Assembly: GCA_903868035.1 (NCBI GenBank)
Contig: CAIPTQ010000198.1
Location: 1 to 25,089, forward strand
DNA from: an uncultured Phycisphaerales bacterium
Lineage (GTDB): Bacteria; Planctomycetota; Phycisphaerae; WQYP01
Length of the DNA: 25,089 nucleotides
Reading direction: 5' to 3'
Shown here in pieces: positions 1 through 8,600 of the stretch (positions are counted from its first letter, which is position 1; every line of letters starts with the position of its first letter). The notes under the pieces are model-generated. The model was not told the origin of the DNA. It did not search any database and saw nothing but the letters and a program-made list of their open reading frames with translations. Made by a program: the position numbers and the translations under genes.

Positions 1-1598
1 ACCGGCACCCCCAACTGCCCCCCCACCTCCTCCAACTTCTTCTTCTGCAAATCCGCCGTGTTCGCCTCCAAATTCAACCGCAGCAGCGGCTCGGTGTTGC
101 TCTTCCGCACGTTGAACCACCAAGTGTCATATTCCACCGTCAAACCATCCAGGTAATCAATCGCCGCATCCTTGTACCGTTCCGCCAGCTTCTTGATCGC
201 CCCGTCCTTGTCCTGCACCTCGTAGTTGAGCTCGCCCGAGGAGTAAAACCGCTGCAGCGGCTTTAATATCTGCGACATGGGCATGTCCCCCCCGCCGTAG
301 CCGCTGAGCACCGAGCACGTCACGGCAAACACAATCGCCCCCGAATCCGTCTTGAAGTTGTCCCGGAAATAAAAGTGCCCCGACAGTTCCCCGCCGAACA
401 CGCCGTGCGAATCCGCCAGCGCCTTCTTCATGAACACATGCCCGACGCGCTCCCGCTTGGGAACCCCGCCGGCGTTGAGGATTTCCTCCTTCACCACCCG
501 GCTGGAGCGCAGGTCGTACACAATCGCCGAACCCGGCGCCTTCTTCAGGAAGTCCCGCGCCAGAAACGCCGTCAAAATGTCGCAGCGCACAATCTTGGCC
601 TGCTCATCGACGAAAATGCACCGGTCCGCGTCGCCGTCAAAGCACACCCCAAAGTCCGCCGCATTCGACAGCACGGCCTCCTGCAACTCGCGCAGATTCC
701 CATCCACCAGCGGGTTGGGTTCATGCTTGAACGTGCCGGTGATCTCGGTGTTCAGGGTGATGATCTGGAGGTTGGGCTGCCCGACGAAAATCTTGGGGAT
801 GAACTGTCCCGCCATGCCGTTGGAGCAATCGACGACCACCTTCAGCGGCCGCTTGAGGTTGAGGAATTGCAGCACGTGGGCCTTGTACGGGCGGGAGAGG
901 TCCATGGTTTCCACACGGCCGGTCTGGGCGTTGGGGCCTTTGCGCAGGTTCAGCGCGATGTGTTTGATCTCATTGAGGCCGGTGTTTTCACCGACGGGCC
1001 GGGCTTCCAGGCCGGAGATTTTGAAGCCGTTGTAATGGGCCGGGTTGTGCGAGGCCGTCACTTGGATGCCCCCGCACGTGCCCAGGTGGTTGATGGCGAA
1101 ATAAATCTGCGGCGTGTCGATCACGCCGATGTCGATGACGTTGGTGCCGGTGGAGAGGATGCCCTCGATGAGGGCCTTGGCCAGGGAGGGGGAGGAGAGG
1201 CGCATGTCACGGCCGACGACGATCATGTTCCGGCGGGGGTCGGCCTTGCCCAGGCCCGAGAGATTCATGCGGAGGAACTGGGCGGTGGCATGGCCGGTTT
1301 TCCAGGCGATCTCCTCGTTGAGGGGATCGGGGTAGACCCCGCGGATATCGTAGGCCTTGTAGACTTTTTCGATCATGGATACCTCATTATGCGCCGCGTG
1401 GACGGCGGATTTTTCCTGAATCTGCTGCGTCGCCGGGTTCCACTGGCACCCGGGACACTTCGGGTAATGCCGCCGGCGGCGCTGCAGGCAGACCGCGTCG
1501 GAGATCGTGTAGTGCTCGCCGGGGCACTGGCGGTAATAGTCGGCGAGAAGCTGCGGCAGGCCCTGCGTCACGGCATCTCCGATAAGCCCATCTAGCAT
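1..1598 (-). CDS. Phosphomannomutase/phosphoglucomutase with N-terminal cysteine module (3' end cut by window edge)
   Basis: This cytoplasmic alpha-D-phosphohexomutase should interconvert mannose/glucose 6-phosphate and 1-phosphate, supplying sugar nucleotides for surface polysaccharide. Counting from the ATG at 1376 (458 residues visible, nearly full length), the landmarks are the phosphoserine loop TASHNP (Ser109), the Mg-binding loop DGDADR (about 248-252), the sugar-specificity loop GELSGH (329-334) and the C-terminal phosphate loop RKSNTEP (424-430). The frame stays open upstream to an ATG at 1598. This adds 74 residues with cysteines at positions 25, 37, 48 and 51 and the motif HYPKCPGC, which looks like a zinc site. 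The 1376 start has a good Shine-Dalgarno (GAGGT, 4 nt away) and the 1598 start has none. I give the long form because of the cysteine pattern and coding-like codons; a shorter product from 1376 may also or instead be made. The mutase identity is very secure and the start is not. Confidence 0.9.
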   Translation of the reverse strand, partial: MLDGLIGDAVTQGLPQLLADYYRQCPGEHYTISDAVCLQRRRRHYPKCPGCQWNPATQQIQEKSAVHAAHNEVSMIEKVYKAYDIRGVYPDPLNEEIAWKTGHATAQFLRMNLSGLGKADPRRNMIVVGRDMRLSSPSLAKALIEGILSTGTNVIDIGVIDTPQIYFAINHLGTCGGIQVTASHNPAHYNGFKISGLEARPVGENTGLNEIKHIALNLRKGPNAQTGRVETMDLSRPYKAHVLQFLNLKRPLKVVVDCSNGMAGQFIPKIFVGQPNLQIITLNTEITGTFKHEPNPLVDGNLRELQEAVLSNAADFGVCFDGDADRCIFVDEQAKIVRCDILTAFLARDFLKKAPGSAIVYDLRSSRVVKEEILNAGGVPKRERVGHVFMKKALADSHGVFGGELSGHFYFRDNFKTDSGAIVFAVTCSVLSGYGGGDMPMSQILKPLQRFYSSGELNYEVQDKDGAIKKLAERYKDAAIDYLDGLTVEYDTWWFNVRKSNTEPLLRLNLEANTADLQKKKLEEVGGQLGVP

Positions 1599-1605
1599 AA
1601 ACTGA

Positions 1606-1669
1606 ACCCGTAGCGTAAGCGAGGGACCGCAGTACACACCCGTAGCGTAAGCGAGGGACCGCAGTACAC
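1606..1669. repeat. Perfect 32-bp tandem duplication
   Basis: Two identical, directly adjacent 32-bp units occupy 1606-1637 and 1638-1669. Each contains the word GTAGCGTAAGCGAGGGACC. The block lies immediately upstream of the longer phosphomannomutase start, in the 218-bp gap between the two divergent genes. From memory, this word recurs between genes in many planctomycete genomes; that is recollection, not a search result. Confidence 0.9.
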
Positions 1670-1816
1670 GGGTACACCGTTACACGGCCAGTCGCGGCTT
1701 ATCCCTGACCACAAACTGCCCACTGCCCACTGCGGGTATAGTATTGCCCACAACTTGGCCCCCTCTGCCGCGTGTTAGGAATAGTACCGGTAGCCGTCCT
1801 AAGATGGTGCAGCCCT

Positions 1817-3949
1817 ATGCTTGATGCCGTTAGACGATACGCCACGCGCGTGCTGCTGCTCCACCTGGGGCTGCTGATCCTCGTGGTTTCTTTTGTGCTG
1901 CTGGCCGCCCGGCAGGTGCGGACTTCCGCGCGCCAGGAAGCCCTCACCCAGTCCATGCAGCGCCTCCAAACCCTGGCCGATCAAACCGCCCGCGGCCTGG
2001 AAGCCCAGTACGTTTCCATCCTGTCCGACTTGAATGTCATCCTCCGCCCCGAACCCGCCACCGCCCCGGCGCCCGCCACCGCTTCCGCGCCCGCCACCCA
2101 GGAGGCCGCACCCCTCCGCGGACGCAACGGCGGCGCCGGCACCGCGGGCGGACGTGGACGCGGCGCCGGCCGGGGCGTGTTGTCCCGCATCGACTTTCTC
2201 TCCCGCCCCCTGGTCGTCGATTCCCAGCAACTCGCGCTCCTCTGGCGTCAGTTGCAGATCAAAGGCGTCTCTCAAATCTTCCTCGTCAACCTCGATTCCC
2301 ACCAGGTCGCCCTCTCCTATCCCGAAAGCGCCCGCGCCTCGGCCATGGCCCTCACCCGCGAGCACATCGACTGGATGATAACCATCAAGGACGCCCAGAT
2401 GAGCCCCTTCCAGCTGGGGGACGGCGGCACCGAAGGCTCCGGCTTCCATCTCATTGCCGTATCCGCGGCGGAAGTCCAGCGCGGCGGGGGCGGTGGGGGC
2501 GGCGGAGCCAATCCGGATGATGAAAATCCCGGCGGCTTTGGCACACCCCCCGGTGGACCCGGCAGGCCCGGTGGACGGGGCGGACCCGGCGATCCTGGCG
2601 CCTTCCCCGGCAGCCCCGGCGCAGTCGCCACGGCACCCACGCCCGGCGCCCCCCAATTCGCCGTGGTCGTCGTCGTCCCCATCGATAACGCCCGCGAACG
2701 CTTCCTCGACCGGCTCAACTCCGAAAAGGACCACGAGAACAACGCCATCCTCGTCGACGATGCCGGGCAAGTGCTCGTTTCCAACAACCTTCTCGCCGTC
2801 GGCACAAATCTTCTGGAGCAGCTTCCCGCCTCCCTCCGTCCCGTTTTTACGGACCTGCTCTCCTCCGATGAAGCCAAGTCCCAGCCCACCGTCATCGATC
2901 AGCCCATTCCCATTGGCGGCAATAACATTCCCCCGCAGGTCATCGCCGCCGCCCAGTTCCCCATCGCCGCCTCGCGCCACTGGTCCATCCTGGTCAGTTC
3001 GCCCCTGGCCGATGCCGAGACGCTGGTCAACACCCTCTTCAGCCAGGCCCTGGCCTGGGCGGTGTTCGTCTCGCTGGCCGTCACCGGCATCCTCATCTCC
3101 ACTTCGGTATTCCTGATCCGCGCCCGCATCGGCTACGAACGCACCCGGCACGAAATGCTCACCCGGGAACTCCAACAGGCCCGCCACATCCAGCTTGCCT
3201 GGCTGCCGGACCTGAAATCCGTGCCTGCGGGCATTGAGGTTTCCGCCGCCAATCTCCCCGCCAGCCACATCTCCGGCGACTTCTATAACTGGTTCCCGCT
3301 CCCCTCGCTCATGCAAAAAACCGGCGTTGGCGGCGAACACCCCGAAGCCCCATCCGGCAAAATCGCCATCGTCATCGGCGACGTCACCGGCCACGGCATG
3401 GCGGCGGCATTCCTGATGGCCACCACCCAGCTTCTGGTGCGCATGACCCTCTCGCGTTACCAGGATGCCGGCCGCTGCCTCAAGGAGGTCAACAAGCAAC
3501 TGTGCGTGCAATCCCGCGAATTCAAGGGGCAGTTCGTCACCATGCTGGTGATGGTGCTGGACACACAGCACAACACCCTGCAAGTCGCCAGCGCCGGCCA
3601 CCCCACGCCGCTCATCGCATCAGATGGTTTCCGCCCCTTGGAACTGGAACCCCAGCTCGTGCTCGGCGTCAATCCCGATGAGGAATACCACGCCAAGACC
3701 TTCCGCCTGGAACCCGGTGCCGCCGTGGTTCTCTACACCGATGGCGTAGTCGAAGCCCGAAGCGCCGCCGGCACGCAGTACGGCCTCGACAACCTGCTCC
3801 AGCTTCTGCGCTCCCAGAAAGACGAAGAACCCGCCGCGCGCATCCACGCAATTTTGAACGACGTGAAACGCTTCTGTGATAATCGGGAGCTGCTGGACGA
3901 CGTGACCCTGGTTGCTCTCCGCACTGCCCCAGTTGCCGCAAGGGTGTAA
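1817..3949 (+). CDS. Membrane-anchored RsbU/SpoIIE-type PP2C serine phosphatase
   Basis: This is a likely signal-transducing phosphatase that would dephosphorylate an anti-sigma-antagonist-like partner. From the ATG at 1817 it is 710 residues: an N-terminal membrane helix (about 12-31), an extracytoplasmic sensor region (about 35-405), a second helix (about 411-437), a short linker and a C-terminal PP2C/SpoIIE domain (about 445-705). Metal-binding acidic residues are visible in SGDF (Asp488), GDVTGHG (Asp522), YTDG (Asp642) and LDDVT (Asp695). The sensor region contains two low-complexity stretches: a Gly/Arg-rich one near residues 95-115 and a Gly run from about residue 222 that passes into a collagen-like Gly-Pro tract. 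An in-frame GTG at 1772 could add 15 residues, but neither start has a convincing ribosome site. No anti-sigma-antagonist gene is adjacent, so the partner is unknown. Confidence 0.9.
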   Translation: MLDAVRRYATRVLLLHLGLLILVVSFVLLAARQVRTSARQEALTQSMQRLQTLADQTARGLEAQYVSILSDLNVILRPEPATAPAPATASAPATQEAAPLRGRNGGAGTAGGRGRGAGRGVLSRIDFLSRPLVVDSQQLALLWRQLQIKGVSQIFLVNLDSHQVALSYPESARASAMALTREHIDWMITIKDAQMSPFQLGDGGTEGSGFHLIAVSAAEVQRGGGGGGGGANPDDENPGGFGTPPGGPGRPGGRGGPGDPGAFPGSPGAVATAPTPGAPQFAVVVVVPIDNARERFLDRLNSEKDHENNAILVDDAGQVLVSNNLLAVGTNLLEQLPASLRPVFTDLLSSDEAKSQPTVIDQPIPIGGNNIPPQVIAAAQFPIAASRHWSILVSSPLADAETLVNTLFSQALAWAVFVSLAVTGILISTSVFLIRARIGYERTRHEMLTRELQQARHIQLAWLPDLKSVPAGIEVSAANLPASHISGDFYNWFPLPSLMQKTGVGGEHPEAPSGKIAIVIGDVTGHGMAAAFLMATTQLLVRMTLSRYQDAGRCLKEVNKQLCVQSREFKGQFVTMLVMVLDTQHNTLQVASAGHPTPLIASDGFRPLELEPQLVLGVNPDEEYHAKTFRLEPGAAVVLYTDGVVEARSAAGTQYGLDNLLQLLRSQKDEEPAARIHAILNDVKRFCDNRELLDDVTLVALRTAPVAARV

Positions 3950-3950
3950 A

Positions 3951-3977
3951 AAAACCGCAAGTGGAACTTGCGGTTTT
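3951..3977. terminator. Bidirectional hairpin terminator
   Basis: A perfect 12-bp stem (3951-3962 pairing with 3966-3977) closes a 3-nt loop. It is flanked by an A-run on the left and a T-run on the right, so it can act as an intrinsic terminator on either strand. It starts one base after the phosphatase stop codon and faces the end of the convergent PEP-CTERM gene. Confidence 0.88.
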
Positions 3978-4008
3978 GCGTGTGGTATGGGAGATAAGAA
4001 TCAGTCTA

Positions 4009-4746
4009 TTAGCGACGGCGACGGAGGAGGCCCACCGCACCGGCAATGAGAAGCAGACTGGCGGTGGCCGGTTCGGGGATGGAGATGGTGTCGATGACGA
4101 CTTGGCCGATGGTGTAGCCCGGCTTGACGGCTATGACTACGCTCTCCCAATCGGGGTTGGGTTGCAGGTCGTAGTAGGCGAACCGGTAGTGCTTGTCTTG
4201 GGTGTCAGGCAGAAATTCGTAGTCAAAGCTGCCCTTAAAGTCCACGATGACTCCACTGTTATTCTTTTGGCCGGACACCGAGATGACGGGGGTGGTACTG
4301 CCAATCTGTTGGTCGGCAGGGTGATAGTAGAGGGCTTGGATTTGGAGGTATTTGATGGGCTGGAGGTCGATCCAATTCGGAATATCGAAGGTGATCGTGG
4401 TATCGGTGGCCGAGGTGTTCGTCCAGCCCAAAGTGCCAAGGATTAAACCCGGACCGGGCACAGCGACGGGGCCGGTGATGCCATGGAAGTCGCCAACGTG
4501 CAGGGGGACGCCGGTGCCATCGGGTGCCAAGGGGTTGGCGGGGTTGGGGGCGCTGGCGAAGACCCATTCGGCGGAGGTGGAATACTGATCGCCACGGTTC
4601 CACGTTTCGGCCTTGATTGTGTTGTTACCTGCGGTGACTTGAATGTTTGGCGGATTCATGTCGTCAGCCCGGGCGGGAGCGGCCAGCCAGGCGCTCCCGG
4701 ATACCAGCAGAGCGGCGACCAACAACAAACTTGTTTTACGTGACAT
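4009..4746 (-). CDS. Exported protein with PEP-CTERM sorting signal
   Basis: This is a 245-residue exported protein. The N-terminus is a classical signal peptide: MSRKTS, a hydrophobic core, then a likely cleavage after ARA near residue 27. The C-terminus is a textbook PEP-CTERM tail: the triplet PEP, a hydrophobic helix ending in GLL, then four arginines. By family knowledge, such tails are recognised by an exosortase that releases or anchors the protein at the cell surface. The 190-residue body is rich in Asn, Thr and aromatic residues and looks like a beta-sandwich; I do not recognise a named domain. The ATG at 4746 is supported by AGGAG 7 nt upstream. The gene stands alone, with its own promoter and a terminator shared with the phosphatase. 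No exosortase is in the window. Confidence 0.88.
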   Translation of the reverse strand: MSRKTSLLLVAALLVSGSAWLAAPARADDMNPPNIQVTAGNNTIKAETWNRGDQYSTSAEWVFASAPNPANPLAPDGTGVPLHVGDFHGITGPVAVPGPGLILGTLGWTNTSATDTTITFDIPNWIDLQPIKYLQIQALYYHPADQQIGSTTPVISVSGQKNNSGVIVDFKGSFDYEFLPDTQDKHYRFAYYDLQPNPDWESVVIAVKPGYTIGQVVIDTISIPEPATASLLLIAGAVGLLRRRR

Positions 4747-5051
4747 AAGAAACTCCTAGGAAACCCACGAAAGATTTGCCATGCGACAATGTGTATCAAC
4801 ATATTTTAATACCCCAAAAATGGGAAGTGTCAAGGGATATTCTTGATTTCCATCCTTATGAATTAACTTGTGGCGCGGTCTCGACGTTAATCTTACCCAG
4901 ATTTACACCTATGGGTTAAAGTGACGCGTTTATCCAAAAGAACCCATCTACCGAACAGATACTGCCCCTATCCGCCCGCCGCTTCCCGAATTTGCATCGC
5001 GGGGGTTGGGCGGGTGATAATGACCGTCTATTCATTTTGGAAGAGGGTGGC
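4747..5051. other. Divergent intergenic region, AT-rich
   Basis: This 305-bp gap lies between the PEP-CTERM gene and the sigma-factor gene. It is clearly more AT-rich than its surroundings and holds the strong minus-strand promoter listed separately. For the plus-strand sigma gene I see only a weak candidate: GATAAT at 5018-5023 with TTGCAT 18 nt upstream, which would give a short leader. There is no GGAAC-like ECF promoter word, no RNA gene and no small coding region that I can support. Confidence 0.6.
4803..4833 (-). promoter_or_regulatory. Sigma-70-type promoter of the PEP-CTERM gene
   Basis: On the minus strand there is a perfect -35 box TTGACA (4833-4828). It is followed after 16 nt by TATTAA (4811-4806), or after 19 nt by TAAAAT (4808-4803), as the -10 box. 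It lies about 60 nt upstream of the start codon. The perfect -35 box in a GC-rich genome makes it stand out. Confidence 0.6.
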
Positions 5052-5627
5052 ATGGCTGATCCGCGCGAAGACGTGACCCAGGTGTTGGCGCAACTGCGCG
5101 ACGGGGACCAGCGCGCGGCGGATAAGTTGCTGCCGCTGGTGTATGATGAGTTCCGGGCGCTGGCCCGCCATTACCTGTCGCAGGAGCGGATGAATCACAC
5201 TCTCCAGCCGACGGCGCTCGTCCATGAAGCCTACCTCAAGCTGGTCGATCAGACGCGCGTGGACTGGCAGGGCAAGAGCCACTTCTTCGCCGTCGCCGCC
5301 CAGGCGATGCGCCGCATCCTGGTGGACCATGCCCGCTCGCGCCAGCGCGACAAGCGCGGCGGCGGCCGGGCGCGCGTGGCGCTGGATGAGGCGGTGGCCC
5401 TCTCCCCGCAGAAGGATGAGGATGTCATCGCGCTGGATGAGGCGCTGGAGAAGCTGGCGACGATCGATCCCCGCCAGGCCAAGGTGGTGGAATTGCGGTT
5501 CTTCGGCGGGATGAACGTCGATGAAGTGGCCGAGGCCCTGGGCGTGAGCAAGCGCACCGTGGAAGGCGACTGGACCTTCGCCCGCGCGTGGCTCAGCCGG
5601 GAACTCCGCCAAGCCGACGAGGAGTGA
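5052..5627 (+). CDS. ECF RNA polymerase sigma factor (planctomycete/acidobacterial type)
   Basis: This is a 191-residue extracytoplasmic-function sigma factor. Region 2 spans about residues 10-85, with the motif TALVHEAYLKL and the HFFAVAAQAMRRILVDHAR stretch that are hallmarks of the ECF subfamily common in planctomycetes and acidobacteria. Region 4 spans about residues 125-185, with the helix-turn-helix DEVAEALGVSKRTVEGDW. The ATG at 5052 is preceded by GAGGG; a TTG 60 nt further upstream keeps the frame open but looks unlikely. There is no anti-sigma gene. Instead the Ser/Thr kinase gene follows, its ATG sharing one base with this gene's TGA, so the two are translated together. Kinase-linked ECF factors are a known theme in these phyla. 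Direct phosphorylation of this sigma factor is inference. Confidence 0.93.
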   Translation: MADPREDVTQVLAQLRDGDQRAADKLLPLVYDEFRALARHYLSQERMNHTLQPTALVHEAYLKLVDQTRVDWQGKSHFFAVAAQAMRRILVDHARSRQRDKRGGGRARVALDEAVALSPQKDEDVIALDEALEKLATIDPRQAKVVELRFFGGMNVDEVAEALGVSKRTVEGDWTFARAWLSRELRQADEE

Positions 5628-8600
5628 TGCCCGCCATGAATCCGGAGAAGTACAACAAAGTCAAGGACATCTTCCTCGCAGCCTGTGCCCAGCCCGTCGA
5701 GGCGCGGACGCAGTTTGTCGCCACGGCCTGCGCCGGGGACGAGGAGATGCGGCGGGAGGTCGAGAGCCTGCTCAAGGAGCATCAGCGGGACTCCCAGTTG
5801 CTGGCCAGCGAGCCGCAGGGGCCGCTGGGGCCGATGAGCTCGATTCTCTCGCGCGCGGGGATCGACGTGGGGACGGGGCGGGTCGCGGAAAACATGCCGG
5901 ACGCGGAGCCTTCCAGCGTCGTGGAGGTCGGGGAGCGGATCGAACCGAGCCATCCGCACTATGAGGAGGATGACGCTCACGATCAAACCTCCGGCACGCG
6001 CTCGGGGATCGTCGATCCGGGGCGTTTTCCGGCGGGGTCGATGGTGGCGGGGCGCTACCGGATCATCGAACTGCTGGGGCGCGGGGGCATGGGCGAGGTG
6101 TACCGGGCGGACGACATCACGCTCAACCAGTCGGTGGCGCTCAAGTTCCTGCCGGCGCTGTTCGGCAACGACGCCAAGTGGCTGGAGCGCTTCCGCAACG
6201 AGGTGCGGCTCTCGCGGCAGGTGACGCATCCGAACGTATGCCGGGTGTTCGACATCGGCGAGTTCCAGGGGGAGCAGTTTATTTCGATGGAATACGTGGA
6301 CGGGGAGAACCTGGCGAGCCTGCTGCGGCGCATCGGGCGGGTGCCCCACGACAAGGCGGTGCTGCTGGCCCGGCAGTTGTGCGCGGGGCTGGGGGCGGCC
6401 CACGAGCGCGGGGTGCTGCACCGGGATTTGAAGCCGGCGAACGTGATGATCGACGGGCGGGGCCATGTGCGGATCACGGATTTCGGTTTGGCGGCGCCCA
6501 CGGATCAGCTCAAGTCGGATGCGGTGCGGGCGGGCACCCCGGCGTACATGTCGCCCGAGCAACTGCGGGGCAAAGTCGTCACGGTGCGGTCGGACGTCTA
6601 TTCGCTGGGGCTGGTGCTCTACGAGATGTTCACCGGCCGGCGGGCGTTTCGGGCCGATAGCCTGCGGGATTACAAGCGGCTGCATTCCTCGGAAGAACCC
6701 ACACCGCCCAGCAAGATCGTGGAGGACATCGACCCGATCGTGGAACGGGTGATCCTGCGCTGTCTGGAGAAAGAGCCCAAGGACCGGCCGGCCAGCGCCA
6801 TGGCCGTGTCGGCGGCACTGCCCGGGGGCAATCCGCTGCGGGAAATTCTGGCGGCCGGGGAGACGCCCTCGCCGGAGGTGGTGGCGGCGGCGGGCGAGGA
6901 GCATCAGCCGATGAAGCCGCGGCTGGCGCTGACGCTTGTGCTCACGGCGCTGGCGTGCCTGATCGGGTTTGTGTATGTGGCGCCGCAGATGTTTGTGGTG
7001 CAGCGGGCTCTGTATCACACGCCGGAGAATGGCCCCGTGGTCCAGGCCGAACCGGCGGTTTTGCAGTACAAGGCGCGGGAAATTCTGCGCACGCTGGGGT
7101 ACGCCGCGCCGCCGGTGGATACGGCGCGCGGGTTTGACTTGAACCGCGGATACTACCTGTACATCGAGGAGAACCAAAAAGCCAAGGACCGGCTGTGGCG
7201 CTTGTGGCGGCCGCGCCTGGGCCTGGTCTATTTCTGGTATCGGCAAAGCCCCGAATTGATGGTGCCGTTGCGGCCTGAGGGCGCGGTGGCGGAGCGCGAT
7301 CCGGCGCCGGTGGTGCCCGGCATGATCAATGTCCGGCTGGACCCGCTGGGGCGGCTGATCGGCCTGGAGGTGGAACCGGCGACGCCCACGCGTACGGTGC
7401 CGGTGCCCGAGGTCACGCCCTACTCGTGGATGGCGCCCATTTCCACGCCGGCGGTAAAGACGGACTGGACCCCGCTGCTGGCGGCCGCGGGGATCGACCT
7501 GTCCCAGGATCAATTCCAGGAAACGCCGCCGCAGGGGAGTCCGCCGGTGTTCGCCGACGAACGCAAGGCGTGGATCGGCAATTTCTCTGATGCGGATTTG
7601 CTCCGGGCCGAGACGGTGCGCATTGAAGCCGCGGCGCTGCGCGGGCAACCGGTGTATTTCGACGTCATCGGCATGTGGAAAGAAGAGCAGTTGTCGGAAA
7701 ACAAGGCGCAGATCCTGGCCGAAGGAGAGTCGAACCTGATGATTCAGACCATCGTCATCGCCTTCCTCCTGGTGATCGGCAGCTTCCTGGCGTGGCGCAA
7801 TTACCGTTCCGCGCGCGGCAACCGGCAGGGCGCCACGCGCATGGCCCTGGCGTTTTTCCTGCTGGGCATGGTGGCCTGGATGTTCACCACCCATCATGTG
7901 CCCGATCCGGTGTCGGAGTTTTTCCTGTTCCGGCGGGGGATGGGGCCGGTGCTGTATTCGGTATGCCTGATGTGGGTGTTTTACATGGCGCTGGAGCCCT
8001 ATGTGCGGCGGGTCTGGCCCGAGACGGTGATTTCCTGGTCGCGGCTGCTGGGCGGCAAGTGGCTCGATCCCCTGGTGGGGCGCGATGTGCTGGCGGGCGC
8101 GGCGGTGGGCGTGATGACGACGCTGTTGGCGGTCATCGAGTATCAGATGCCGCAGTGGCTGGCGGCGCGGGCGTGGCTGGCGGAGGATCAAATACCCGTG
8201 CCGTTGCCCTCCATCATGTCCGCGTCCCAGATGCTCACGGCGACGCAAAGCCTGGGCCCGCTGTTCAGCACCGGCATCCTGGCGTTGTATGCGGGGTTGA
8301 TGCTGCTGCTGTGCCTGGTGCTGCTGCAGATGATGACCGGCCGCTGGTGGGCCACGACGACTTTGGCGGTGCTGCTGTTTGCCCTGGCCACGGCCCACTA
8401 CCACGTGGAGGAGCCCTGGCGGCTGGGCTGGGAGAATGTGCTGTCGCTGGGGATCCAGGCGCTGCTGGCGCTGGCGCTGCTGGCGATCCTGACGCGCCAC
8501 GGCCTGGTGGCGCTGATCTTCTGCCTGCTGGTCCGCTCGCTGCTGCTGGATTTCCCCGTGACGTGGAACTTGTCGGCCTGGTATCGCGGGGCCAGCCTGG

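Noticed and set aside
375..1595. A 406-codon plus-strand open frame at the left edge
   Set aside because: It is antisense to the phosphomannomutase, whose catalytic loops are all present on the minus strand.
1799..3601. A 600-codon minus-strand open frame opposite the PP2C phosphatase
   Set aside because: It is a Gly/Ala/Asp-rich antisense shadow; the phosphatase motifs on the plus strand are complete.
3951..3977. Could the 12-bp hairpin be a riboswitch or attachment site?
   Set aside because: Its location between convergent stop codons with flanking A and T runs fits a shared intrinsic terminator fully.
4992..5051. Upstream TTG start for the ECF sigma factor
   Set aside because: The extra 20 residues resemble no sigma region and the ATG at 5052 has its own purine-rich ribosome site.
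5249..8500. A 1083-codon open frame on the strand opposite the kinase gene
   Set aside because: It is Arg/His/Gln-rich without recognisable motifs and lies wholly over a clear sigma factor and kinase. Long antisense frames are expected in GC-rich DNA with strong third-position bias.
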